The notes beneath the pieces were generated by a model, which was not told the origin of the DNA, searched no databases, and saw nothing but the letters and a program-made list of their open reading frames with translations. DNA of 64,000 nucleotides from Gammaproteobacteria bacterium (GTDB lineage Bacteria > Pseudomonadota > Gammaproteobacteria > Competibacterales > Competibacteraceae). Each line of letters begins with the position of its first letter. Position 1 is the first letter of the stretch. The stretch covers positions 186,001 through 250,000 of the forward strand of contig JACKNC010000002.1 in the NCBI GenBank assembly GCA_024235095.1, in the 5' to 3' direction. Positions 53,027 to 62,534 of this stretch are shown here, piece after piece. The position numbers and the translations under genes were made by a program.

Positions 53027-54436
53027 TTAATGTACAAATGTAGGTTTGTGCCGATCATTCGGACCCGCGGGATCCTGTGCGAAGCTGGCAAGCAGACTTT
53101 CCAGATCCTGCCGCCGTCGCTCCAGGTCGGCAAATTTCCGGGGTGTAACGCCATCTACCGGATCCAGCACTTCAGTACCGGTCAGAAAACCGGATAACGC
53201 CGCCGGTTCCCCAAGGGAGTTCGGCAAAGCGTGTTGCTCGGGGAACCCGACATGCAGGAAGCCCGTGCCGGTCTCGTCCCGATGGCAGCCGCTGCACGTG
53301 TTGAGAGCAAAGAGGTGACGGGCATCGTTATTGATGATGCCGGCGGCGCTCCAGGGAATATTGTTAAAGGGTCCAATCAAAGGAGTGACGGTGAAGCTGC
53401 GGTTATCCACATCGGGAAACTCCACCAACTGGAACGGGCCAGCGGCAGATACGCTACCGAACCATTGGGGGTCCAGTTCGAAGGTATCGTTCAGCAACCG
53501 GCGTTCATTGGCATTGATCAGCGCCGCCAAAGTTTCGGTACCGTTGAGCGCATAGGTATCGGGCGTCAGCGCTACCGGTTGGAGACGCAACCGACCGGTG
53601 GCAAAATCGATGACAAACTCTCTTAACTCCCAAGGCAAACCCAACGCCACTTCATTGGTGCGGATCTGGGCGAGGGCGGAACCATTAGGCTTGTCCGGAG
53701 CCATATTTTTGTCGGTAAATCGGCGAGTAAGGGCCTCCAGCGCCGCATTGTAACCCTGACTGCCAGGCGTGAACCGACTTAGATCCGACCAGTCTTCCGC
53801 CCAATATCGCAGTTCGTCCATGGTCTCGGCGGGCAGCTTGTACTCGAAGATGACCGTGAATCCCCCTGGTGCGGTGCCGGCTGCTGGCGGCAACGGTAAA
53901 CCATTCTTATCCAATACGCCGAAGATAAAACGACCTTCACCGGCGTTCTTTGCCTGACGTTGGTCATGCTCGCGCAGATCAATGCGACTCACGATCGCCA
54001 GAAGCTTAAAGGGCGCCTTGCGTAAATCCAGCCGCTGGCCGCCGCTGGCCTGCAACCAGGGTTCAATAACCAGCGGGCAGATATTCGGGCGGGCCGGCAC
54101 CCGACTTCCATTAATCACCTGTTTCTGCTCCCAGTTTTCGAGCCAGCGCAGCGCAAATTCGGCAGGATCCTGTTCACCGGCCATCTGCTCGATCAAATGA
54201 CGGAAGGTCCAGACACCGGGAATGTCGGTGGTGGGATCCGTTCGCACCGGGTCTTCCACCACGCCAAGATCGGTGATCAGGAGACTACGATCAATCTCGA
54301 TACCCTGATGTGGCGGCTCAGCGGCTGGGTTTGGAGGAGGTGCGGGCGCGCGTTGATCGCTGTAAGCGAGCGGCATAATGATGGCGCTGGCCAAAAGACC
54401 TGCAATCAGGAGTTGGACCGTCGATGCTTGTTTCAT
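53027..54436 (-). CDS. Exported protein with one CxxCH heme motif, function unknown
   Basis: 469 residues from ATG 54436, chosen for GGGAGAA 7 bases upstream and a signal peptide (VQLLIAGLLASAIIMPLAYS). The longer start at 54547 would place the signal 37 residues inside. No domain is recognised in the main part (WTFRHLIEQMAGEQDPAEFA, SRIDLREHDQRQAKNAGEGR). Near the C-terminus HLFALNTCSGCHRDETGTGF holds a single c-type heme site followed by FLTGTEVLDPVDGVTPRKFA. A periplasmic mono-heme protein is likely. It lies upstream of the kinase gene on the same strand with a 25-base gap, so all three may be cotranscribed. Confidence 0.72.
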   Translation of the reverse strand: MKQASTVQLLIAGLLASAIIMPLAYSDQRAPAPPPNPAAEPPHQGIEIDRSLLITDLGVVEDPVRTDPTTDIPGVWTFRHLIEQMAGEQDPAEFALRWLENWEQKQVINGSRVPARPNICPLVIEPWLQASGGQRLDLRKAPFKLLAIVSRIDLREHDQRQAKNAGEGRFIFGVLDKNGLPLPPAAGTAPGGFTVIFEYKLPAETMDELRYWAEDWSDLSRFTPGSQGYNAALEALTRRFTDKNMAPDKPNGSALAQIRTNEVALGLPWELREFVIDFATGRLRLQPVALTPDTYALNGTETLAALINANERRLLNDTFELDPQWFGSVSAAGPFQLVEFPDVDNRSFTVTPLIGPFNNIPWSAAGIINNDARHLFALNTCSGCHRDETGTGFLHVGFPEQHALPNSLGEPAALSGFLTGTEVLDPVDGVTPRKFADLERRRQDLESLLASFAQDPAGPNDRHKPTFVH

Positions 54437-54600
54437 AGATTGTTCTCCCGTAAATCCGTGATTTGCGCTAAACGATGTAGGCCAGCCGCCGTACTCGGAT
54501 AGTACGGTGAATGATCGATCACTGGATCGCTCGACCTCATGCGCCAACTTACTGGAGCAACATGGAAAAAATACGGATGAAATGAGGAGGAATTGTGGAG

Positions 54601-54759
54601 ATGACAGAATTAAATAGTACGATCAGTGAGGTGCGCCAGTGGGATTTCCGTCGTTGGGCAGACGCATCTGAAAATGATGCAGGAACATCCCCGACGTCGA
54701 CAACTCCAAACCTTACCGGCAAGGGTCAGCCAGCGTCTACTGCCAGCTACAAGAACTGA
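54601..54759 (+). CDS. Possible 52-residue protein
   Basis: ATG with AGGAGG 10 bases upstream and GGAG directly before it, then 52 codons (MTELNSTISEVRQWDFRRWA…TASYKN) to TGA. No family recognised; Ser/Thr-rich second half. It lies in the 371-base gap between divergent genes, where the GntR promoter is also expected. Could be chance. Confidence 0.25.
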   Translation: MTELNSTISEVRQWDFRRWADASENDAGTSPTSTTPNLTGKGQPASTASYKN

Positions 54760-54807
54760 GTAATAACTTGGTAGTCGAGTATCACGTTTCCTTAATCCAG
54801 GATCGCT

Positions 54808-55575
54808 ATGAAGTCAGAGCAACTGATCGAACATTTAGTCCCCGACCGTGAAATAGCTGAACCCAGCTACCTGCAGGTAGCGCAGAAGCTGACTCAACTG
54901 ATCGAATCGGGAGAGGTTCCGGCAGGCCAGAGTCTGCCCTCTGAACGGGTGTTGGCCGGAAAACTGCAACTCAGTCGCACGACAGTGCGCCGGGCCTACG
55001 ATGAGCTGCGGGCCAAAGATTACTTGTCAACGCATGGCCGCACAGGTGTGGCGGTCAAGGCGCCGCCGCGTTTGTCGCCGCGCCTGGGCCGTCTCAAGGG
55101 GTTCACCGAGGAAATGCGGGAATTAGGCATGAAGCCGTCGACCCGCCTGATGGAGCGGGGCATTGTGACGGATCGCACCCTGTCCTCGCTGTTTGAGCGC
55201 CCGACCACCGCGCAATTCCTGCGCCTGGTGCGGGTACGGCTGGGCGATGGCACGCCGCTATCGCGAGAAGTCGCCTGGTATGATCTGAGCGCCGCCCCAG
55301 CGTTGGCTGAGTGGAATGTCGTGGGTTCGATCTACCAGTATCTCTATGAACATTGTGGCATCGCCTTGACCTGTGGCGAACAAACGATTGAGGCCGTCAT
55401 GAGTTCCCCCACGGAAATGGCGGTGTTCGATTTCGCCGAACCCGGCCCTTGCCTGCTTCTGAAGCGCAAAACGTATAGCGCTTCCCGGCAAATGATCGAA
55501 TATGTCGAAGGCACTTTTCGTGGAGATGCCTATGCTTACCGCCTCACGCTCAATCTGGAACAGCCGCTGTCATGA
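54808..55575 (+). CDS. GntR/HutC-family transcriptional regulator (UTRA domain)
   Basis: 255 residues. Winged-helix GntR domain: YLQVAQKLTQLIESGEVPAG, SLPSERVLAGKLQLSRTTVR, RAYDELRAKDYLSTHGRTG. UTRA ligand domain from about 95 to the end: RLKGFTEEMRELGMKPSTRL, FLRLVRVRLGDGTPLSREVA, IYQYLYEHCGIALTCGEQTI, LLLKRKTYSASRQMIEYVEG. HutC-type regulators bind small effectors such as sugar phosphates or amino-acid derivatives. Its 3' end overlaps the 3' end of the PfkB kinase gene by 26 bases, suggesting a regulator of that sugar pathway. Confidence 0.9.
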   Translation: MKSEQLIEHLVPDREIAEPSYLQVAQKLTQLIESGEVPAGQSLPSERVLAGKLQLSRTTVRRAYDELRAKDYLSTHGRTGVAVKAPPRLSPRLGRLKGFTEEMRELGMKPSTRLMERGIVTDRTLSSLFERPTTAQFLRLVRVRLGDGTPLSREVAWYDLSAAPALAEWNVVGSIYQYLYEHCGIALTCGEQTIEAVMSSPTEMAVFDFAEPGPCLLLKRKTYSASRQMIEYVEGTFRGDAYAYRLTLNLEQPLS

Positions 55576-56491
55576 AAGTCTTCACTGCGGTACGCCGGGG
55601 CAGGCCGTCCAGGATGCCCTCGCGGGCGGCGATAAGCGCGCCGCAAGCATTGCCGATGCGCAAGGCTTCGATCAGAGGTAAATCCCGCATCAGCGACCAT
55701 ACCAATCCAGCACCAAAAGCATCGCCAGCACCGGCGGCGTCGATCTGCTGGATGGGGTAAGCGGGTTGGCTTATGACCGTACCCGCCTCATCGAGAGCGA
55801 CGCAACCCGCATCAGCCAAGGTAACGACCAGCAACCGACCCTGCCAGCTCATTTGTCGGGCCAGGGTGGACAGTCGCTCAGACCAGTCTTTCGGTGTCAG
55901 CTTCTCCAGATCCGTTTGATCGAACATCAGCGCCGCTTCGCTGGCGTTGACCACCAGCACATCAGTCAGCGCCAGTAACTCGTTGTCGATTTGACGCCAT
56001 GGTGAGGGATTCAGGTAGGTGTGCTTGCCGAGCCGGCGGGCTTGACGAAAAGCGTGCAGGATGGCCGAATCGGGAATTTCAAACTGCGCCACGACCCAAT
56101 CCGCATGAACGAAGACCTCGCGCGCCTGCTCGACATGCTCGGCGGTCAGCAAGGCGTTCGCGCCAAGATGAGCTGCCAGAAAGTTGCAACCGTCCGGGGC
56201 AATGAAACCGACGCCATAACCGGAATGCGATCTCAAAGTTAAAACCCACGTAGTATCCATCCCTTCCTCAGCGAGTCGGTGCTTGACCGCCGCGCCCGCT
56301 TCATCCTTTCCCACTGCCATCAGCAAGTCCACGGTAACGCCCAAACGGTGCAGTCCTACGGCCAGGTTCAACCCTTTGCCACCGTGTTCCTGGAAGATGC
56401 GTGTAGCCACCAGGGATTCGCCAGCTAGCGGCAGGCGATCCACGTATAAGAAGTTGGCGTTTATGTAGTTGCCAAGCACGAAGGCGCGCAC
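55550..56491 (-). CDS. PfkB-family (ribokinase-like) carbohydrate kinase
   Basis: 313 residues. First PfkB signature EHGGKGLNLAVGLHRLGVTV near residue 35 and the ATP/anion-hole signature DAAGAGDAFGAGLVWSLMRD near residue 250, with catalytic Asp in GAGDAFGAG. The length is typical of ribokinases. It phosphorylates a sugar or nucleoside at a primary hydroxyl; the substrate is not determinable here. It could use the sugar taken up by the 1–6 kb importer, but the genes are 50 kb apart. It converges on the GntR gene. Confidence 0.9.
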   Translation of the reverse strand: MRAFVLGNYINANFLYVDRLPLAGESLVATRIFQEHGGKGLNLAVGLHRLGVTVDLLMAVGKDEAGAAVKHRLAEEGMDTTWVLTLRSHSGYGVGFIAPDGCNFLAAHLGANALLTAEHVEQAREVFVHADWVVAQFEIPDSAILHAFRQARRLGKHTYLNPSPWRQIDNELLALTDVLVVNASEAALMFDQTDLEKLTPKDWSERLSTLARQMSWQGRLLVVTLADAGCVALDEAGTVISQPAYPIQQIDAAGAGDAFGAGLVWSLMRDLPLIEALRIGNACGALIAAREGILDGLPRRTAVKTFMTAAVPD

Positions 56492-56660
56492 GGGTCTATC
56501 TCTATACTCTTTACAGTCAGATTGACAAAATGGTTTTTTATGGTATTAATATGGTTTATCCAAACGACACGTGTAGGATGCTGTTCGTGTATCGCCTCAT
56601 TTTGTTAATGCCGTATGTTATTGGTGGTCGATAATAGACACTCGGGCTTAGGAGAGAAAT

Positions 56661-57541
56661 ATGGAAACTTTCCATCGTCACCGCGAACCGCGCACGGTCG
56701 AGACGACCCACGCCAAGCGGGATGATTCGATCAGGCCAAAAAAACCTACGCTCGGCGGGCGCATCGTCCAAATCGCGCTTGGACTGGTTGGATGCCATTA
56801 TATCAACGGTGCCTATGGCGCGACGCCGGGTCATAACGATGGCGCTTCCTGTCGACCTGGCGGTGTTCAATTGGTTGCTGACTCCAAACGCCTTGATCCC
56901 ATCAAGCAGGCGGATAAAAAAAAGGATTTGGCGGTTTTAGCTGCCCACACTTTCATCAAAGATGAAAAACGACACATCGAAAGATACTGCATTTGCGGCG
57001 GCAACTATCAAGGTTTCAAGGGAAGTTTCAAGGGTAGACCCGCTTCACCCTCTGACTGGGATCTCAATAATTATCTGAACTTCCCTCAAAGGCAAGCATC
57101 CGGCGGCCTGGACCAATTACTACGGACACTTTACCCCTCGCCGTGTTTACGGGCCAGCACCCGGTGGCGATATCGGCGGCAAGCTGATATGGGCACAATC
57201 TTGCCAGGGCATTCGCCATTTCGACTGTATCGGGTTTATCAACTACTGTCTGTCACCAAGCGACGGGCAAGAAAGCTCTCCAACTTGAAATCGCCCAGTG
57301 GCGCACGCCCAACCAACCCATGACGGGCTCGAAGGTTTACGACCTAAGCGTGGGACGTAAGCCCGAGATATTAATGGATGGCGATATTCTGGTGAAAGCC
57401 GACCATCACATCGCCTGGGTTGCGGCCAATGGAACCATCATCGAAGCGGCGGACACCGATCTTGGCGTCGTGGCGAAGGGCCGGTTTGAACTCGGGAAAC
57501 CGTCCGGCGCTTGGACCCATTTGGTGCGTTTGCCGCTTTAG
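56661..57541 (+). pseudogene. NlpC/P60-like peptidase gene broken by two frameshifts
   Basis: Starts at 56661 after AGGAGAG. The first frame runs GGRIVQIALGLVGCHYINGA, ICGGNYQGFKGSFKGRPASP to about 57085. The second frame continues LKGKHPAAWTNYYGHFTPRR and then FDCIGFINYCL, where Cys matches the NlpC/P60 nucleophile, to about 57245. The third frame gives QATGKKALQLEIAQWRTPNQ and then MDGDILVKADHHIAWVAANG, with a candidate catalytic His, to 57541. Each frame picks up exactly where the last one ends, so an intact ancestor of about 290 residues is clear. Two sequencing errors are possible but two real lesions are as likely. Such enzymes cleave cell-wall peptides or act as amidases. Confidence 0.72.
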
Positions 57542-57657
57542 AGGTCACGAGGATTGCAGCAGTGCTTGACCGTTCCAACGGGTGTTTCATTTCCGTTTTA
57601 TCCTTCTAATTTCTAAAGCCGGTTGTTCAGTAGTGCTACTAGCTTTGAGGTAATACA

Positions 57658-58779
57658 ATGGCTGAAAATTGGTTTCGTGGAGAAGGGCTTAGTATAAAGC
57701 CTGCGAAGGCAGGCGGTGTTGATAATGACATCGGCGATGGAATGTATCTGACCGACAAGCTCGATGTTGCAAAGCAATATGCTCAGGAGCGCGCCAGCAG
57801 TCCAGACGATCGTCGTGTATATATGGTGAAGGTAGACACAACCCAAATACGCGTTCTCGACTTAACAAAAGATATGCGGTGGAAAAAACATATTAGTTTT
57901 ATGAAGCCGCCTACCGATAGCTCAGGTAAATGGTCATCCATTGAATCTGAACTACAAGCGGGGAACGCCAGTCAGTACAGTAAACATTTTAAAAATTTTT
58001 TGGACGCGAATAAAATTAATCTGAATGATTATGACGCTGTTATTGGATACGAATATCGAAGTGGCGGCAAGCAGATGTGTATTTTATATAATAAAAATGG
58101 GCAACCATCATCGGTTCAGGTTAAGCTAAGAGCATCATTCATTCCTATCCATGCAGTGGCAACGCCGAAAACTCCTGTTGGCGCTCTTAGATTTACTGGA
58201 AAAATTGGTCCAGGATTGAAGATTGCTGGAGGTACATTTATCGTTGCTATTATCAATCTCTTATTAGCATGGTTACTTGGAAAAGTCATAGAAAAGCAGC
58301 AAGAAGAAGATTTCAAGAAGAAACTAGAAGCCTTGCGTCCAAAAATCGAAGTCGCTATCAAAGGTGAAAAACAAACTGCTCTAAAACTCTTGGTAGATGG
58401 AAAACCAGCTTATGCTACGGTGCGTATATCGGTAACTAATCAGGAGCATTATCAAGGCGGTGGGCTTGGCTATATGCCAACTGTTCCATCTGTAGAGTAT
58501 GTAGATATGGAAATCACTAGCCAGGAAGAAAACAAACCGGATGGTGAGGAGAATGAGAGATTTTTAGCTCCTGGTGCAATGTTGACAAGAAGATTTTTTA
58601 AAATGTCCCTTCAATTGACCTTCGCTCTACAGGAAGTTGAATTATATCGCGCCTATCTAAAGGAAATCGAATGGTGCGAGTCACAGATCAAGATTGCCCC
58701 TTCTATACAAGATGCACAACGCCTCAGTCAGGACAGAAATAATTTAGTCAATCAGCTTTATGCAGCACTTTCTGACTAG
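57658..58779 (+). CDS. Unknown protein with possible ADP-ribosyltransferase-like N-terminal domain
   Basis: 373 residues, visibly richer in A/T than its neighbours. Family not firmly recognised. Residues 1–150 show a pattern seen in ART-fold toxins: WFRGEGLSIKP (aromatic-Arg-Gly), DIGDGMYLTDKLDVAKQYAQ (GxGxYxT…A…YA), VYMVKVDTTQIRVLDLT, and then NDYDAVIGYEYRSGGKQMCI, comparable to the third ART strand. A membrane segment follows at about 195–215 (GGTFIVAIINLLLAWLLGKV), then a charged helical C-terminal part with KQQEEDFKKKLEALRPKIEV. No signal peptide. It follows the broken NlpC/P60 gene by 116 bases. Secreted-effector or membrane-stress roles are guesses. Confidence 0.5.
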   Translation: MAENWFRGEGLSIKPAKAGGVDNDIGDGMYLTDKLDVAKQYAQERASSPDDRRVYMVKVDTTQIRVLDLTKDMRWKKHISFMKPPTDSSGKWSSIESELQAGNASQYSKHFKNFLDANKINLNDYDAVIGYEYRSGGKQMCILYNKNGQPSSVQVKLRASFIPIHAVATPKTPVGALRFTGKIGPGLKIAGGTFIVAIINLLLAWLLGKVIEKQQEEDFKKKLEALRPKIEVAIKGEKQTALKLLVDGKPAYATVRISVTNQEHYQGGGLGYMPTVPSVEYVDMEITSQEENKPDGEENERFLAPGAMLTRRFFKMSLQLTFALQEVELYRAYLKEIEWCESQIKIAPSIQDAQRLSQDRNNLVNQLYAALSD

Positions 58780-59032
58780 TTTGGACGGTTTTGTACGATA
58801 GTTCTGAAAAATTGGTCTTTTCTAAACCAAATAGCTGCACCGTCAACTCGCCAAGAAATCGAGGTTTTTCGAGGTGCCCGGAAGGTAGTGTTGATCGTGG
58901 TATAGCCCAACTGGGTTCTTTGAATCACACTCCCCTGAAACTACCCATGCGACAGCGGCTATTCGCTTACTAGTTTGTCCAAAATCCCAGCTTCTTTCAC
59001 CATTCCATCATCTCGCTCATGAGGCTAGTCCA

Positions 59033-60313
59033 ATGAAGAAACGCATCCTAATCGCCGGTCTGATGCTGGCTCTTTGTGGATCAGGCAGCGTCCGCGCCAA
59101 CGCGCCCACAGTCCTGTTCGTGCTGGACGGCTCGGGCAGCATGTGGGCCAAGGTCGGCGATCAGCCAAAAATCGACATCGCCAAAACGGTAATGACGGAC
59201 ATGCTCCATAAGCTTCCATCCGACGTGAACGCCGGGTTGATGGTGTATGGGCACAACCGCAAGGATGACTGCAACGATATTGCCCTGTTAGCACCCATCG
59301 GTAGCGATCGCGCCACCATCGTTCAGGCTTTGCACAATGTCAGCCCGAAAGGAAAAACGCCTTTGACCGGAGCGATCGAATTGGCGGCTTTACAGCTTCA
59401 ACAGACGGAGGGCAGCGCCTCGGTGGTGGTGGTCAGCGACGGCAAGGAAACCTGCGAGGGCGATCCGTGTAAGGCGGCGCAGGCGGTGACCAAGACAGGA
59501 GCTAACCTGCGTATCCATGTGGTGGGCTTCGATGTCACGCCCGATGAGACGCAACAGCTCAACTGCATTGCTGAGGAAGGCAAGGGCAAATATTTCGCCG
59601 CCGCCAATGCCGAGCAATTAACGGTTGCCTTGGCGGAAGTGCGGAAGGAAGTGGTGGCGCCCCCGCCGCCGGTAGAGGTCGCGCAGACTGCGCCGCCCCC
59701 TTCCAAGCCCGCTGCCGAAGTGCTGTTTGAGGATCATTTCGACCGGGATGAGCTGGGCGAAATGTGGGAGGTTTTGAATCTCGACTCCAACCGACTCACT
59801 CTCTCCGATGGCAAGCTTTTAATTGTAGGCTCCAATGAAACCAGCAATCTTGCATTGGTGCAGCAGCCCTTTTCGGGAAACTTTGTGGTTACCGTCAAAA
59901 TGGATACGCAAATAACAGAGAAAAACTGGGCAGGGTTGCTTTACTGGGTTGATGAAAAGAATCTGCTCTCCTTTGGGCTACAAGGTTACTGTTGTGCGAT
60001 AGGTCGTCGGCCTACCTTCACAAAAGTGGTCAATGGGCAGGCGAACTCAATTAGATTCGGAGAATTCAGTGCAAAGATTGGAGATCGTGAACTCAAGGAG
60101 TTGGCCAATAATTCTGAAACTTGGTACCTGCAAATTGAGCGATCTGGCGTCAAATTTATCGCACGAGTTAGCGTTGACGGTAAAGACTGGACAGAGGCAG
60201 GCACACATACACTCCTGCAGAAGAACGGCAGAATAGGTGTATCCGCTAATTCTGGTGGAGGTATTGAAAATGCCGCTGAATTCGACGACTTCGTGGTGAA
60301 AGGGACGAAGTAG
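59033..60313 (+). CDS. Secreted von Willebrand factor A protein with lectin-like C-terminal domain
   Basis: 426 residues. Signal peptide (KKRILIAGLMLALCGSGSVR-A). vWA domain about 25–205 with complete MIDAS: LDGSGSM (32–37), the Thr in GKTPLTGAIEL, and VVVSDGKETCEGDP. A Pro-rich linker follows (VAPPPPVEVAQTAPPPSKPA). The C-terminal 200 residues look like a concanavalin/LamG-type jelly roll (VLFEDHFDRDELGEMWEVLN, NWAGLLYWVDEKNLLSFGLQ, WYLQIERSGVKFIARVSVDG), as in DUF1349 proteins. It probably binds a protein or glycan outside the cell. Single gene; no operon partner. Confidence 0.87.
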   Translation: MKKRILIAGLMLALCGSGSVRANAPTVLFVLDGSGSMWAKVGDQPKIDIAKTVMTDMLHKLPSDVNAGLMVYGHNRKDDCNDIALLAPIGSDRATIVQALHNVSPKGKTPLTGAIELAALQLQQTEGSASVVVVSDGKETCEGDPCKAAQAVTKTGANLRIHVVGFDVTPDETQQLNCIAEEGKGKYFAAANAEQLTVALAEVRKEVVAPPPPVEVAQTAPPPSKPAAEVLFEDHFDRDELGEMWEVLNLDSNRLTLSDGKLLIVGSNETSNLALVQQPFSGNFVVTVKMDTQITEKNWAGLLYWVDEKNLLSFGLQGYCCAIGRRPTFTKVVNGQANSIRFGEFSAKIGDRELKELANNSETWYLQIERSGVKFIARVSVDGKDWTEAGTHTLLQKNGRIGVSANSGGGIENAAEFDDFVVKGTK

Positions 60314-60609
60314 TCTGATGAAATCGGCTGATCCACGCCAGGTTCAGCCGGACCTCGCAGTAGAGATTAGCCTTGTCGCTTTGCAGATCAATGAAGGCTG
60401 CAATAGCAGGGACTTGGCTTGTCGCGCGCGCAGGCAGGGTTAAAGCCCAGTCTACCGATCTTGCTATCATCTTAAAGCTAGAACGCAAGCAGGTGACCCG
60501 ATAACTAAATCCAGTACGTCGAAACAATGGCCAGGATCACTCAACAGGAAATAGCCTATTCTTTTGAAGATCGGCGCTTGTTAGCGATCCCATTGAGGAG
60601 GCTCAAACC
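60314..60609. other. Intergenic region before ald
   Basis: 296 bases. An open frame on the reverse strand (60246–60527) reads SSFKMIARSVDWALTLPARA and IDLQSDKANLYCEVRLNLAW, which looks protein-like but which I cannot assign; it may be another transposon fragment. The ald ribosome site GAGGAGG lies at 60595–60601. No terminator is evident. Confidence 0.3.
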
Positions 60610-61728
<1,119 letters not shown>

Positions 61729-61850
61729 ACCCATCCTGATGCTATTGCGGCTTCGGCATGGCTTCAAGAAACATAGACCTCAATCCAGATGCTGGAAGAG
61801 AAGGAGATTTTTTAATGAATAGACTTGTTCATCAATAAGCATGATCTAAC

Positions 61851-62150
61851 TCATTCAACAATAAATGAATTTTTGAGGTTCCAGAGACTAGCAACGGCAA
61901 AAATAAAGTCATCGGCTAATTGTGTCAGATGGTTTCTCAAACAGATTGTCAGTATGCGAAAAGCTTTCATCCCGCCGATCGCATGCTCGACAAGAACACG
62001 AACCCGGCCGATTTGACGATTTTCTCGCTTTTGTCGGCGTGTTAATCAAGAATCCGGATTCTTTTTCTATTTTCGTGGTTTTTTATGAGGAATGTGGATA
62101 TGTTGAGCCGACGAATAATCTTTTTGTATGCCTTGATAGCCGAGATCAAC
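61851..62150 (-). pseudogene. IS5-type (DDE_Tnp_4) transposase C-terminal remnant
   Basis: Reverse-strand translation gives VDLGYQGIQKDYSSAQHIHI and IPHKKPRK, then after two in-frame stops RRQKRENRQIGRVRVLVEHA and IGGMKAFRILTICLRNHLTQ to KNSFIVE and a stop at 61851. The VEHxIGGMKxFRIL segment is typical of IS5-family C-termini with the catalytic Glu. The N-terminal two thirds are missing and two stops lie inside, so it is dead. Confidence 0.75.
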
Positions 62151-62205
62151 TGAGGCTTCTGTGGATTCAAATCAATCTATTTCCGGATTTAATTCTTCTT
62201 TTAAG

Positions 62206-62229
62206 AGGTTCTTCGAGGGTTCTTTTGGA
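62206..62229 (+). repeat. Inverted repeat of the GGTTCTTCGAGG family, left copy
   Basis: AGGTTCTTCGAGGGTTCTTT TGGA. Related to 37280–37304 and inverted relative to 62334–62357. Confidence 0.7.
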
Positions 62230-62333
62230 ATTCGGCTTATCTGGGCGGTTCAGTCCCCAAGCTCGCTGAAATTGACCATACCGCTTTCCAGATTAATAGA
62301 TTGGTGAGGCAGCCTCTTCCCAATCCGCCTAGC

Positions 62334-62357
62334 TCCACAAAAACCCTCGAAGAACCA
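62334..62357 (-). repeat. Inverted repeat of the GGTTCTTCGAGG family, right copy
   Basis: TCCACAAAAACCCTCGAAGA ACCA, closely matching the reverse complement of 62206–62229, 104 bases away. The remaining sequence to 62534 holds no gene; it is presumably the GH44 upstream region. Confidence 0.7.
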
Positions 62358-62534
62358 ATCTGAAAAGATCATTTCGTTAAGGCGCTAAGTATAAACCTGT
62401 CGTGAGGTATGGACAGAAAGTTGCAGATCCTGAACGATCCAGAACAGCCAGACTGCCAAAGGCGACCGTCGTCACAGTCGCGCGAGGTGATGCGGCTTTT
62501 TTCGGCTCAATCGATATAACCAAGAGTAATCGCT

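Noticed and set aside
62440..62534. Possible cyclic-di-GMP riboswitch before the GH44 gene (CAAAGGCGACC…GCGGC)
   Set aside because: The conserved GEMM elements (GGGACGCAAAGCC and the tetraloop/receptor) are absent.
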